From Acanthopleura granulata (Eukaryota; Mollusca; Polyplacophora; Chitonida; Chitonidae), in NCBI GenBank assembly GCA_016165875.1, contig JABBOT010000037.1:992001-1056000 (forward strand): a stretch of DNA of 64,000 nucleotides, in the 5' to 3' direction. The position numbers were made by a program, and so were the translations under genes. The stretch's first letter is position 1. The number at the start of each line of letters is the position of its first letter. Of this stretch, positions 44,936-56,027 are shown piece after piece. The notes beneath the pieces are model-generated. The model was not told the DNA's origin. It made no database searches and saw nothing but the letters and a program-made list of their open reading frames with translations.

Positions 44936-44974
44936 TTGAAAAACGACCTGTGTCCAATTTCGAACCAGTATTGT

Positions 44975-45215
44975 CTCCAATCTTTGGAGTTGACTGGGGC
45001 ATTGAAGTTTCGGTCTGTACCTTTGTTTGGCGAGGAGAGTGGCCACATCCACGAATTAATGCAAACGGAAGTTCAATTTAAGCTCAGTTATTTTGAACGT
45101 GAAATGGATCCAGTTTTACATGAATATGAAAAGTATAAGCTTTGATGGATGAAAAAATGAAGGATTAGCTGCTATATGCTTTAAATCAAAGCGACTCCAG
45201 ACCAAGCGTGAAAAC
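44975..45215 (+). repeat. Mosaic module M1, copy 1
   Basis: 'ggagttgactggggcattga', 'cctttgtttggcgaggagag', 'tggccacatccacgaattaa', 'gaaaagtataagctttgatg'. The same ordered blocks recur at 47080 (+), 51205 (+) and 49285 (-). One frame is open over 69 codons here but is broken in the other copies. Confidence 0.7.
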
Positions 45216-45361
45216 CGGGGCACAGAAGCCTCAACCGAGCACAGAAATCTCGACGAAGTTTGTTGAGCGTTATGGTAACACTCCGTATTTGAACATGAAG
45301 CATGTTCTTCCATTCAACACTGGCGATATTGCAAGCTCAACCACCAAAACAGAACGGAATG

Positions 45362-45640
45362 AAAACACGACGTCCAGTTTCAACACTGTTTATCATATTC
45401 ACCTTAAGTATAAAACAGATTTTGCAATAGTTTTTAAAACTCGACTCCACGTTACAAAACACGACGTCGAGTTTGAATTGGGATTTTAATTTTCAAAACC
45501 TTGACGAACAAAATCGGCGTCGAGTAGTAAAACATCTATAAGGAAGCACGACGTCGCGTTTCAAAGCAGGATTTAGTTTCCAGAGGTTTGTTCTTGTTCG
45601 TCGAGTTTTCGCGTCCAGTTACATATCCATTTAAATGGCT
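45362..45640. repeat. Recurrent ACGACGTCG-centred motifs
   Basis: 'aaacacgacgtc' or a close variant occurs near 45364, 45456, 45510 and 45545, usually followed by 'agttt' or 'gcgttt'. AAACTCGAC (45437-45445) and GTCGAGTTT (45466-45474) are perfect complements. Related strings recur near 47820-47920. Confidence 0.5.
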
Positions 45641-45784
45641 TTTAGCCTGCAAAAATTCGGCACAACATGTCGATGTTGAGTTTCCTTAAAGATGTTATAC
45701 CTATTCCAAAACTTGACAAAATCAAAACACTCAGTGGAGGTTCAGAACAATACCACCGTGTTCTAAAACGCTTTTTACTGGCAC

Positions 45785-45892
45785 AAAAAGAACACCATAA
45801 AAACGTGAATCCACAACGAGAAGCGGATAAATTTACCGGTACATGTGCGGCAGGCGATGTGAAAAGTATGGCGGGACGTTGACCTCAGCACA
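45785..45892 (+). repeat. Mosaic module M2, copy 1
   Basis: 'aacaccataaaaacg', 'aggcgatgtgaaaagtatgg' and 'acctcagcacaag'. Related to 47925-48220, 50540-50670 and 51370-51545. Confidence 0.6.
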
Positions 45893-46680
45893 AGTTGTTA
45901 CTTACACCGCCCTTGAAATATTGTATTATAGTTTTATTAGCTCTTTCCTTAACCGGGTCAGTCCTTGACCTAGATTTTGACCGCTGCATGGATTATAGTC
46001 TGCGCTGGCATTCAGTCGGGTATTCTCGAGGCTTCTGTGTTTATGAGTTTCGTGTCATAGCACATGGAGCATACATTCTGGAAAGGTGTACCCATCTTGT
46101 AAACATGTTTACGATCAAACCATCCAGAATTTTCTTTACGTTAGGCTATAAATATGAGAGACGAGGTTGTAAAGCTAACAGTAATATTTACTACTTGAGG
46201 ATTTCGGGACTTATTGGAGATCGGCTCTCACCCATTCGACATTCGTCGTTTTGTACTCCGTTTCTCTGTACTTAGCACTTTGTGAGCTTGTGTTTCGCCA
46301 CTTGCTATATTTCTGATACGTTATTTTGGAGCTTGTATCGCACATTGTCTCTTTGTGTGATTACGTACATTTGAACCCAATTTACGTTGAACGTGACTTT
46401 GTGTACATTTCAGATGGCTGAAGCATATATCGCCAGCTCGGCATCACGGACGCTACTGTCAACCTGTCCGCCTTGAGAAGTTACACCTTCACAGGCAGTT
46501 GGATATATACCATCATCGGCGTACCGCGCCCACTTCTGGTTGGCACTAACAGGACTGTCATCTTTCGATTCCAGAATTCCCAAGGATTCTATGTTTACCT
46601 AGACTGACTTGCCCTTGGAAGGTGGAATATTCTATCCCGATTTGGACCCTATCATCAGTAAGAGGTTGTATATTTTGTAA
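45893..46680 (-). mobile_element. Element E, inverted copy
   Basis: Reverse complement of the 37217-38128 insertion: 'ctcgaggcttctgtgtttat' followed by 'gagtttcgtgtcat' corresponds to the 38000 end, and 'ccagaattcccaaggattct' to the 37500 region. The RYADDG and SVRDAELA segments are also preserved here on the minus strand but with different stops, so neither copy is functional. The (AT)n run of the other copy is not present here. Confidence 0.65.
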
Positions 46681-46736
46681 TTACTTCTTTTGTTTTTTTT
46701 ATATTATTGTCAGTTGTACTATTTGTGTATTTTGAG

Positions 46737-46915
46737 GGGACCTCCGTGGCTCAGCCGGTTAGCGCGCTATCGCAGCACAGTGACGCAGAAGCCTACCACC
46801 AATGCGATCGCTGTGACTTCAAGTCCAGCTCATACTGGCTTCCTCTCTAGCCGTACCGTGGGAAGATCTGCCAGCAACCTGCAGATGGTCGTGGGTTTCC
46901 CCCGGGCTTTGTGGT
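46737..46915 (+). mobile_element. SINE family A, 3'-truncated
   Basis: The well-preserved head 'ggggacctccgtggctcagc' and 'cggttagcgcgctatcgcag' and the B box 'gtgacttcaagtccagctca' are followed by the body as far as 'gtgggtttcccccgggcttt'. The last third and the tail are missing. Confidence 0.88.
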
Positions 46916-47079
46916 GTTTTAAATGGCAATTACTCTGGCAAATTTTAACATAAAGGATTGGCTTTTCGTGCGTGATTAGTAATGTTGCATTATAAACTGT
47001 GAAAGAGGTTTCTTAGTCCAGTCGAGAAAAACCAAGGATGTATCCAATAGTGAAACAGTATCATCTCTATTCTTTAATC

Positions 47080-47325
47080 TTTCGAGTCGGCTGGGACATT
47101 CTAGTTTCTGGTCCCCACCTTTGTTTGGCGAAGAGAATGGCCATATCTACAAATTAAGGAAGACGGAAATTCCATTTAAGTTCAGTTTTTCCTTTTAAAC
47201 ACAAAGGGAGAAATGGATTAAAATGTACAAGAACAGGGAAGTATAAGCTTCAGTGGGTGCAATAAAAAGGATTGGCTGCTATGTCCTTTATACCAAAGCC
47301 ACTCCAGGCCGAGCATGAAAATGAG
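47080..47325 (+). repeat. Mosaic module M1, copy 2
   Basis: 'gagtcggctgggacattcta', 'cctttgtttggcgaagagaa', 'tggccatatctacaaattaa', 'ggaagacggaaattccattt', 'gggaagtataagcttcagtg'. Confidence 0.7.
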
Positions 47326-47924
47326 TGATGATTGCGCGCCTTAACCGGGCACAGAACAAGGTCGTTAATAACCTCATCGGGTTCAGTTTTCTCTTGACGT
47401 ATAAAAATCTAACTTTTGTCGTCTTGATGAACTATTCAGTTTCTGAATTATCGACCACATAAAAGAGTTTTTAATTGTTTTTCAATCAAAATTGTGGAAA
47501 ACCCATTACGCAAAACTTGGAAAAAAAGAGTTGAACGGCAATAGGCTTCAGTACATTGCAGCTTTGTTATCAGGGCTTGAGGACAACAACATCAGTCTCC
47601 AGCGTCACATTCATGAAAGGTTAAAAAAACAGATAAAATTCGGTGTAAGGTAAAACAACTCTGCTGATTCCGTGGATGGAAAATATAAAGCAATGGTGAA
47701 TAACGTCTTGCTCACATTTTCGCAACGGCGATAAATTTTGAAGGTAGGAAAAACTATGGTGTTTCTCTTGTGCCAGTAAGATTGCACTTGTATCAACCCC
47801 AAAAGTCGACAGAATCATAACCCGTCGTGGAGTCCCGACATGAGGTTTAAAACCTGTAAAAACGCGACGCAAAACGTCTACGTCGTGTTTTGAACCGTGA
47901 CGTCAGGTTTTGGGGCTGAAACAA
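47326..47924. other. No gene recognised
   Basis: Apart from a few ACGTCG-type motifs near 47820-47920, I see nothing identifiable. Confidence 0.4.
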
Positions 47925-48220
47925 GTAACACCATAAAAACGTTACAGCACGAAAGGAACTTCTGATGAGCAACACATGCATCGCAGGCGATGCGATAAGT
48001 GTGGTAGCCTCAGTACAAGGCGAACGGTAGTGTCCCTGTATTATGACAAATGGGCGACACCTAGGCAAGAGGCCTACATTTACTAAGTGACCTCTCGTAC
48101 CAAATTAGGGAGGACTTAGGTTTACTTGTGGCGTTTACTGGGCGGAGGTTATGGAACAGTCAATGAACCTGGAATCCAGGCGTCAAGTCCAGCAGTCGGA
48201 GGCCACTAACATCTTGCTAA
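47925..48220 (+). repeat. Mosaic module M2, copy 2
   Basis: 'aacaccataaaaacgttaca', 'cgcaggcgatgcgataagtg', 'cctcagtacaaggcgaacgg', 'gtaccaaattagggaggact', 'tgaacctggaatccaggcgt'. The last part also occurs at 51465-51550. Confidence 0.65.
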
Positions 48221-48249
48221 AATGACACAACAGCAATAAATTTTGTAGG

Positions 48250-48640
48250 TAGAAGATACCAGGAATCTATAAAGAGAACCGGAATTTAGCACCACTTGTT
48301 TCGGAGATTATGTGGTATATGTGGTGGAATGTGAACACCTACTGCAAGACGAACACTAGTGTTCCTGCAATCCGGAACGTGGGTACAGATTATGTAACAG
48401 CTAGCACACGATCACCGATTGCCTTTTTTTGCCAAATTGACTGCGGTCAAGTTTACCACGCGGCGTCTATTGGACGGCCTAGAGACCAACCACTAAATTT
48501 AGAATGAAGGTGTCAAATCCGATATTCGTATTCCAGTCGCAAACCATAAAGGGGCGCTTCAAATCAATAATCGCAGGATCCATTTTCAAAACAAATCATA
48601 ACACCAGTTTGGAAAGGCGCATAGATTCTGTTCTAGAGGG
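48250..48640 (+). repeat. Mosaic module M3 plus R2-like end, copy 1
   Basis: 'gtagaagataccaggaatct', 'gaaccggaatttagcaccac', 'ttgtttcggagat', 'gattatgtaacagctag', 'gccaaattgactgcggtcaa', then the R2-like 'ccgatattcgtattccagtc' and 'tcaataatcgcaggatccat'. The copy at 53400 is very similar. Confidence 0.7.
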
Positions 48641-49284
48641 TCTGTTTCCGAATTTTAAACGGTAATCTATTTCGATTATTATTTTCGATTAACTTCTCGA
48701 CTCCACCAACTCTCTTCAGCACGAGAAAGTGGAAAAAATTGTGAGTAAGGCATTATTTGCCATTCCTCTCTATTGTTCATCCAGGGAGTTAACAGAATAG
48801 TTTGATTGTTTTATTTCACTCGGAATGTTACCTCTTTTAAGCGTATTATACCTCTGGTGGTGGAGAGTGATACTTTTGTCCCCAAATCCTATACACAAAG
48901 CTGCAATTTATTAAAAGTTTTAGCGCCCAGCTCTGTTTAATGTGTAATGTGTTTTACCTAACTATGATTGATAAACTGCTATGTGATCGAAAATTCGGAA
49001 AATGAATAGTCCATCAAGACAACGAAAGTCATTTCTGTTACAAAAATCAAGACAACCAGCAGAAGTTATCAACGACTTAGTATCAAACTTTGTTCCACGA
49101 TTCAGCTTTGCCTGAGCAATAGGCCTGTTCAGCTTGCGTCAGTGAAGTGTTGAATGGAACAAGATATTTCATGTTCAAATAAAAACCGTTACAAGTACGC
49201 GTGACAAACTTTTCCGTTTTCATGCCCCGCGTGGAGTAAGAGTAAAGGTTTTCTCAAATTTATACTTTCATGTAAATTTGAAAT
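48641..49284. other. No recognised feature
   Basis: Anonymous. Confidence 0.4.
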
Positions 49285-49480
49285 TAAAATTTCGAGTTTA
49301 AATCGAATTTCCATCTACCTGAATTTGTATATAGATACAGCCATTCTCCTCGCGAAACAAAGGTACAGACTGGAAACTGCAATGTCTCAGTCGACTCGAA
49401 AGTATGGAGTTGATATTGGTTTGGCATTAGACACCGTTTGCTTTTCAGGCACGAAATGTTTTTTTGTTTGTTTGTTTGTG
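49285..49480 (-). repeat. Mosaic module M1, inverted copy
   Basis: Reverse complement of M1: 'agccattctcctcgcgaaac' followed by 'aaaggtacagac', then 'atggagttgatattgg' and 'tttcaggcacgaaatg', which matches the complement of the region near 44930-45060. Confidence 0.55.
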
Positions 49481-50539
49481 TTTTGCCAAACTTAATACGG
49501 TATATGAACAATGTGTAGAAATGAATATGTCCTTCATGTTTGAGGCGAAATAATATTATTTTAGCATAAAGTGTTCTTACTGTATTCTAATAATGAGAAA
49601 AAAGGTGGTTAAGATTTTATGTTCAATTTCTTTGGTTCTGCTCATGTGTTAGTAACACGCAATTGTAACCCACCTTATTGATAGCAGTACAGACATACAG
49701 CATCATAAGTTAGTAAACCAGAAAAGCCAACAGTCGCGTAATCGAGATAGAAAGCGGAAATAGCCCCAGAACCAGTTGTCCAGGCAAACGTCTTGGTTGT
49801 CTAGTTACAGGGAAAAGATATCGCTGTTCTAAAGCTTCGCCACCCACACTTTATCTTCTTCATTAACGTCCGAAGAAAAGCCAAGGCATCATCCAAGCAA
49901 ATCTTTATCAGACAAGTTGACATTAGTTTGAAGATGAACATTACACTTGTGGATCATTCGTGTAACAGTGATCAAAGAATTTGGCCAAGGCTGAGTGGGT
50001 CAGGTTTCTTGTGGTTCAATGGCTTGGCCATGACACAAGTCATGGGTTCACATCCATCCCCTGACAAGGAATTTTTAAGATTCCATTGCTTGGATTGGTC
50101 TCGCTGACTTGCTGCCAATAAGTGGTCAATCGCGTCTGCTTGAAACCACTCGCCCTCTACAAACATGACATATAATATTTGTAAGGTATGGCACATTTCT
50201 TTTACAAAGACGTATAGGGACAACACAAAATACGTCTTATTTATATTGAAAAGCCATTGAGCAGAATTTAAACACATCATATTACGATCAGAAAGGCGTA
50301 AATAACAATAGAGGCATGAAATATTAATGTAAGAAAGACGTTAGAGACAAGGACGTCAACTTTCTGGTAAATAAATCTCAAGGACAACTTAAATTCTGCA
50401 AATTACCGTAAGAAAGATGGTGAGCGCAATTCAGATACATATTACTGCGGTAAATACACTGTTTTTGGTCCGTGCCGCCGAATTTCGAGTGCGTCGACTT
50501 TTGGGGTTGGTACATGTGTTTTTCTAATTGCACAAACGG
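49481..50539. other. No recognised feature
   Basis: The minus-strand frame at 49972-50280 (102 codons) overlaps low-complexity-free sequence but has no motif I know. Confidence 0.4.
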
Positions 50540-50830
50540 AACACTATTAAAACGAGAATCCACAAAAAGAACAGATACTTTCCACCACATGTATCGTATG
50601 CAATGCGATAAGTATGGTGAGATATTGACCTCGGTGCAAGGCCGACGGTTGTGTTCCTGTAATCCGAAATTCAAGCTGCACCTATTGCTCAGAGATTAGA
50701 AAACTATCACTGAATGTAGCATGCAGGTTTCACGTCCGACATTCGCATGCCACTCGCAAACCATGAAGTGGCGCTCCAAGTCTATAACTACAAGATCTGT
50801 TTTCCAAACAAACCTTAACAGTAGTTCCGT
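50540..50830 (+). repeat. Mosaic module M2 plus R2-like end, copy 3
   Basis: 'atgcaatgcgataagtatgg', 'tgacctcggtgcaaggccga', 'cggttgtgttcctgtaatcc', then the R2-like 'gtccgacattcgcatgccac' and 'tcgcaaaccatgaagtggcg'. Confidence 0.65.
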
Positions 50831-50879
50831 ATAGTTTCTGTTGTAGAGACTCAGTTTCCGTATTAAATACAGTAACTAA

Positions 50880-51215
50880 TTTCGAGGAAGTCTAGGGCTT
50901 TCGATTTCGTATTTGTAACCATTTATGCATTATCTTAGGTTTATGATCACATGGTTAACAGGGAGAGGATTGACATGTCCTCTGGACAGAGCAGTGGCCG
51001 AGTTGTTCTCTGCACTTGTAGAGGACAGACCTGTTGCGGCTTCAAATCTGGCCTGAGGTAGGGAATGTATAGATTGACTCTCTCTCTCTCCCACTCCTCT
51101 CTGTTGAGATTTGTTGCAGCTTTGCTTGGCGCTCACCACTGATTAGAGCAAGGAAACAGGGTTACTCGGCTTGATGTCGGTATAATTTGACTCGGTAGGG
51201 TGTAATCTGGCGTCG
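50880..51215 (+). repeat. Mosaic module M4, copy
   Basis: 'ttcgaggaagtctagggctt', 'acatgtcctctggacagagc', 'agtggccgagttgttctctg', 'ctctctgttgagatttgttg', 'ttgcttggcgctcaccactg', 'attagagcaaggaaacaggg', and a (TC)n run near 51076-51094. The same order is found at 53790-54200. Confidence 0.7.
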
Positions 51216-51560
51216 TCGACTGTGACATTCTTGATTCTGGTCTGCTACTTTTGTTTGGCAAAGAGAATAGCTACATCTATAAATTAAGCAAAACAGAAAT
51301 TCCTTTAAGTTCAGTTATTTTTAAAGTCAAAAAGGTGAAATGGATTAAAATTTACATGAATGGTATGGTATGGTTACCGCGGTACAGAGCGAACGGTTGT
51401 GTTTCTGTACTTCCGAACATGGCCGGCACCTGTGCAACAGCCTGTATTTACTGAGTGAGCCTTTTGTACCAAATTAGATGCTGGCAGGTGGATTTGGCGT
51501 TTTCTGGATAGAGGTTAGAGAAAAGCCACTGAACCTAGAATCCAGGCGTCAAGTCCGGAA
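51216..51560 (+). repeat. Mosaic modules M1 + M2, copy 4
   Basis: M1 blocks 'ttttgtttggcaaagagaat' and 'agctacatctataaattaag' lead straight into M2 blocks 'cggtacagagcgaacggttg' and 'ttgtaccaaattagatgctg'. The R2-like 'aagtccggaattcgcatgcc' follows. Confidence 0.65.
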
Positions 51561-51574
51561 TTCGCATGCCACTC

Positions 51575-51960
51575 GCAAACAGCCGGAATTTAGCACCACT
51601 CGAACTCCCACCACAAGACAGACAGTTGTGCTCCTGAAATCGGGAACGTGAACGAAGATTATGTAACAGTTCGCGAAGATTATGTAACAGTTCACTATGA
51701 CCAGTTGTCCTTTTTTTGGCAAATTGACTGATGTCAGCCTTACGTGTTTCTCTTCCAGAGCCCCAAATGCCGTATTTCAAAACGATGATCTATTTCGAGG
51801 AAATCTCAGGGTTTCGATTGCGTATTTTTAATTATTCATGCATATTACCGCCGTCGCTCACGAAGTACGGGTTCAAACCCGACCTTGGACACGGAATGTG
51901 TAGAATCATTCGGCCTCACTGTTTCGGAGACCTTGATGAGAATAGGCGGTTTGCGCAGTC
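51575..51960 (+). repeat. Mosaic module M3/M4 fragment
   Basis: 'agccggaatttagcaccact', then 'gaagattatgtaacagttcgc' duplicated as two 21-bp units (about 51651-51692), 'ttggcaaattgactgatgtc', 'ttcgaggaaatctcagggtt' and 'caaacccgaccttggacacg'. Confidence 0.6.
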
Positions 51961-52684
51961 TAACGTTTGTTAAAGATCATTTGTCTTCCACAAATATGGT
52001 GGAAGTTAGTCAGAATCTTGTCGGGAACATACAGGTGACCGCCCCACCATAGATGAGTAATAAATGAATTTAGCGCTGAGCAAAATCAAACAATTAAATA
52101 GATAACATGTCAGAAGAAAACAAGACACTAGTGGCACTTTCCTGTGACTACTGTGGAATTCTAAAGATCAAGAGGGTATACAGGCAAGTTGTCTTCCGAG
52201 ACACGTGGAGTTTGTCGAGGGGAAGGGAGGGGACAGGCTAAATTGAACCAATTTATCGTGAACAAGAGGGGTATACAGACAAGGTAATTTGGACAACGCC
52301 GAAAAGCACGGGAAGGTGTGTTAAACGTAGAGCGGAAGGGTAGGGTAAGTCAATTTGTTTTGTCAACAAGAGGGCTATACAGACAGAATCTTAAAGTGAA
52401 CATAAAGTAATAGAAAAATCGAAGTAATCCATAGACACCACGGAAAAATATTTCTAAAATTCAGTACCGTTTGAAAGTCGAGAAGACGCAATTAAATTCT
52501 GGCATTATCGGACACTTCGCTGCGAGCAGCTATGTTGTAGAAACCCTAAAGGACTGGATCAAACGAAACCCTGAAAAGTGGGGATCCTTATGGTGAGTGG
52601 ACAGATATCGGAGCAATAAATCGGTCTTTTATGTTAAGTGTTAAATTGAGGCATGTTGGTACAACTGGGCAGTCATAGATTTAC
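51961..52684. other. No recognised feature
   Basis: Anonymous. 'aagagggtatacaggcaa', 'aagaggggtatacagacaag' and 'caagagggctatacagacag' (about 52169, 52263, 52368) recur about every 100 bp, a faint three-copy tandem repeat. Confidence 0.45.
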
Positions 52685-52909
52685 GTGGAATTTACAACGA
52701 CTGCCCGTGTTACAATGTTTGCGTGTTGGGCAAGAGCAAGAAAATCGCCTCGGGGACAGGCATTGCCTGAGAATGAGAAGACTTCGTTTCACAATTTCTC
52801 CTTTCCCGATAGCGAAGCCAGATACATACAGAAAATGTATTTCACATGGCGGAAAAAAGAACCTGTTCCAAATACCCTGCTGTGTTCAAGATATTCTCTG
52901 TGTCTATAG
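52685..52909 (+). pseudogene. Possible decayed THAP-type zinc-finger segment
   Basis: A 74-codon frame contains FACWARARKSPR, then TSFHNFSFPDSEARYIQ, TWRKKEPVPN and TLLCSRYS. This resembles the order of a THAP domain: an N-terminal Cys pair, S/T-F-H-x-F-P, a Trp, and a C-x2-H near LCSxHF. If so, one N-terminal Cys is missing and the final His is Tyr, so zinc binding would be lost. THAP domains occur in P-element- and Kolobok-type transposases and their host derivatives. The similarity is from memory of the pattern and is weak. Confidence 0.3.
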
Positions 52910-53384
52910 CCAGCTAATGCTGACACTTACGGATGCAGGCGGAGGTGACGCTACAAGGAGGGGGACTGAAGGCCGTACCATGCTTTGCCGGCTATTTAAA
53001 AGCAGAACAAAGGTGAAATTCTTGAACTGGGCATCTGGCGTTTTTTTATTTAATTTGCATTGTTAAAATTTTTGACCCTTTCTATTGTTATGAAAGATTT
53101 TTTTCGTTTATCATAGATGGAGAATGCTACGTTACTTCAGATGGTTAACAGGACAAAATGAGTAGATAAGTAATGACGATCATATACAATTTATTCTGCT
53201 AATGTGACTGGTAGAATTTTAAAATATTTTTACAACAACACTTCATTGGGAATTAATTCAGAGGTATAATACGCTTAAAAAATATTTTTTTCCTTGAGAA
53301 GTAAATCAGTCGAAAAATGCAGTTATTTCGGGGACGAAAAACGTAGATTTATGACAACTTTTTGCTAAAATGGCTCTCCATTCA
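52910..53384. other. No recognised feature
   Basis: Anonymous; no repeat shared with the mosaic was noticed until 53385. Confidence 0.4.
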
Positions 53385-54250
53385 CACAACGACAATAAAT
53401 ATTGTAGGTAGAAGATATCAGGAATCTATATAAGAGAACCGGAATTTAGCACCACTTGTTTCGGAGATGATGGTATAATTATGATTGAATGTCAACTCCC
53501 ACACGAACAGCTGTGTTCTTGCAATTCGAAAAGTGGGCACAAGCTTTGTAACAGCTAACTTAAGACCGATGGTACGTTTTTGCTGAATTGACTGCAGTCA
53601 GGTTTACCACTGGACCTAGAATCCATGTATCAATATCCGACATTCGTATGCTGGTCGCAAATCATGAAGGGGGCAGTCCAAGTCGGCAATCGCAGAATCC
53701 GTTTTCCAAACGACACCAGTTCTGACTAAAGGTATAAGGTATCTGTTCTTCAGAGGTTCAAGTTCCGTGTTTAAAAGCAATGACCTATTTGGAGGAAGTC
53801 TCATCGTTTGGATTGCGTATTTTAACCATTGATGCTTCAGATTTGCTTAATAATCACATGATTTCTAGAGAGAGGGGGGGTTAACATGTCCACGGACCCT
53901 GGAAGTGGTCTGATAGATAGATATGCGTGTCTTTTAATCGTTCGGACTCACGAGGTAGAGCATCAAACCCGACATTGGACAGAGAATGTGTAGATTTACT
54001 CCCTCTGTGTCTTTATCTCTCTGTTGAGACTTTAAAAATGGACCTCGCCGCAGCCTCACTTGTCGATCACCACTGCTGGATTAGAGCAAGGCAACAGGAT
54101 TGCTTGGCCTGGTGTCGATATAACTTGACCAGGATCTCATGCCTGACGTCTTTGCACTGCCACAACAAGGCACAGTATATACACTGTAGACCGCTCGACA
54201 TCATACAACTAAAATACTGCTGAACACGACGTTAAACCCAGGCAAACATG
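53385..54250 (+). repeat. Mosaic modules M3 + R2-like + M4, longest copy
   Basis: 'gtagaagatatcaggaatct', 'gaaccggaatttagcaccac', 'tgactgcagtcaggtttacc', R2-like 'atatccgacattcgtatgct', 'gacctatttggaggaagtct', 'ctctctgttgagactttaaa', 'ggattagagcaaggcaacag' and 'cgtctttgcactgcca'. This copy joins modules that occur separately elsewhere, so it may approximate the ancestral element (about 850 bp). Confidence 0.7.
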
Positions 54251-54410
54251 CATACATATGTCTGAAGAAAAGAAGACACCAATGGTATTTTTTATACGAC
54301 TGCTCTTTCGATTACCAATTTTGAAGGTAAGTCATACTGAAATCGGACAAGTAACCTGTTCGTCCACGTGACGAATACTGTAAATTGTTACACATTATGA
54401 GTAAACCCAG

Positions 54411-54620
54411 AGAGATAGTGTGATAACTGATAAACAAAAATTTGGCTCATGTAACTGATGAATTTCTTTCTCTTGTCAATTTAAACGTCGATTAAGGATT
54501 TATTTTAACCGTTCGTGTGAATGCTCATATATATATCTAGTGGAAACATACACATCCACTCAACTGTTCAAGCAGAATTAGGCAAATGGAATGCGGCAAT
54601 GATAACGTAGATGTTGCTGT
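54411..54620 (+). repeat. Dispersed repeat R1, diverged copy
   Basis: 'gagatagtgtgataactgat', 'tctcttgtcaatttaaacgt', 'ttaaccgttcgtgtgaatgc', 'aagcagaattaggcaaatgg'. The order is conserved but identity is lower than in other R1 copies. Confidence 0.5.
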
Positions 54621-54626
54621 TTGCAG

Positions 54627-54696
54627 ATGAGCAGATCGGTGATGGAAGACGAATTAAAGTGTGACCTTTGCGAAACTGGCTCGAGATCTCTGAAAC
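54627..54696 (+). CDS. Weak exon candidate with a CxxC motif
   Basis: A pyrimidine-rich acceptor (…ttgctgtttgcag) is followed at once by an ATG and 23 open codons ending before GTGAGA. The peptide contains EDELKCDLCETGS, which resembles the first Cys pair of a B-box or other small zinc finger. Without a donor the frame runs to a stop at 54750. No partner exon was found and a diverged R1 copy ends just upstream, so this may be chance. Confidence 0.2.
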
Positions 54697-54914
54697 GTGA
54701 GATCAGTGTGATTAGATTTGATTACCATTTATTTCACGTGATGGGATAATCTATTTATTTAGTATTCATTTGATACGACCAGTAGAGGTACTCAATAATG
54801 TACCATTAGTGACACTGCGCCGCAGGTTATTGGGTTTGACGAAACTGATCTGTCCGTGTAAACAACCACCCTTCTCCAATTAGGCCGATACTGACGAACA
54901 TCTTCCAAGATAGA

Positions 54915-55172
54915 CAGGTTCCTCTGTGGCTCGGTTAGCGGGTTAGCGGAGCGTAATGACCCAGGAGCCTCTTGCCAATGCTGTCGGTGTTAGTGCAGCT
55001 CATGTTAGCCTTCTTGCCGGCCTTATGTGGGAAGGTCTGCCAACAACCTGCTGGTGGTCGTTGGATTCTTCCGGGCTCTGCCCGGTTTCCCCTATTATAA
55101 TGCTGGCCGCTGTCGTATAAGTGAAATATTCTCGAGTACAGGGTAAAACATCAATCAGTCGAATCAAAAATA
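54915..55172 (+). mobile_element. tRNA-derived SINE, family A, near full length
   Basis: Head 'ttcctctgtggctcggttag', 'aatgacccaggagcctcttg', body 'ggaaggtctgccaacaacct', 'cttccgggctctgcccggtt', 'ctgtcgtataagtgaaatat', tail 'aaaacatcaatcagtcgaat'. Several small deletions in the head suggest age. Confidence 0.85.
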
Positions 55173-55315
55173 GACGCCGTTCGACGTAAAAGATGTTCTA
55201 ATTTTGCAATTAAAACAAGTAACAAACTCAGAAGAAAAAAGACAAATAGGTGATCGTACAAATGAAATGAACGTCTCTACTGCCAAACCTAAGCGTCTGT
55301 CAACGGGTTCTCTTT

Positions 55316-56027
55316 CGCTTCATTGCAGGAAGTCACATGACCTAAATCGACACTGCAGGTAGTTTCTTCCACCTAGTGACAGATCGGTCTTAACTAGACC
55401 CGACCTATTTCTTTTATTATTATTATTATTATTCTACATATTTTCTTATTTCTTTGACGGTTTGTGTCCAACGTCGTTTTGGAAACTCATCTTGCGATTA
55501 TTAACCCTGAATGCCAGTTAGCTTGAGAGCTACCCTGGCCGCTATACGAATATCGGTTATTGACGAATAATTCAACTGAAATCTTTGAGCACAAATCTTT
55601 ACTTAAACATGTCGTTCAAGTTTGCGGTACACATTTAAGAGCTTGGCGCTCAGCATTGAAAGGTTAAAGCAAGGACTGGGCAGTCCGGTGTCAGTATAAT
55701 GTGATTCAGTTATGTGTCATGTCTGGTGCCTTCGACGTGATTTTCCCTTGGGGACAGCATTCTTGCGGCATGGGTTGGCCTTGCCACAAGGAGACACAGC
55801 CTATATACATTTTAAGGTGACATTTAACCTATTTCTCAGGCGTTCTTCAGTATCGCATACAACGACTAATCCAAGATAGAGTTAAACCCATAGGTCTTCG
55901 ACAGATTTATTTCGCTTTCCCTTCAATTCCACTTTGAGTCATTCATAATCCCAGCTATCTTGTCAATTCGTCCTTTCTCTTGACATTCAATCTGAACTTT
56001 ATGCTTCAGTCTGGATTACTTGTCATA
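55316..56027 (+). repeat. Tandem duplication, unit A (712 bp)
   Basis: Identical in layout to unit B at 56028. The first 570 bp (55316-55885) match 56028-56597 at a constant offset of 712 with one substitution noticed (tgtccaacg / tgttcaacg). It contains a (TTA)n run and an M4-like segment ('gcttggcgctcagcattgaa'). No gene is seen. Confidence 0.95.

Noticed and set aside
45895..46275. 126-codon plus-strand frame with a hydrophobic start
   Set aside because: It lies inside the inverted copy of element E, and the corresponding frame in the other copy is not conserved.
46737..46830. tRNA-like sequence on the plus strand
   Set aside because: Head of a SINE family A copy; continuous with the SINE body.
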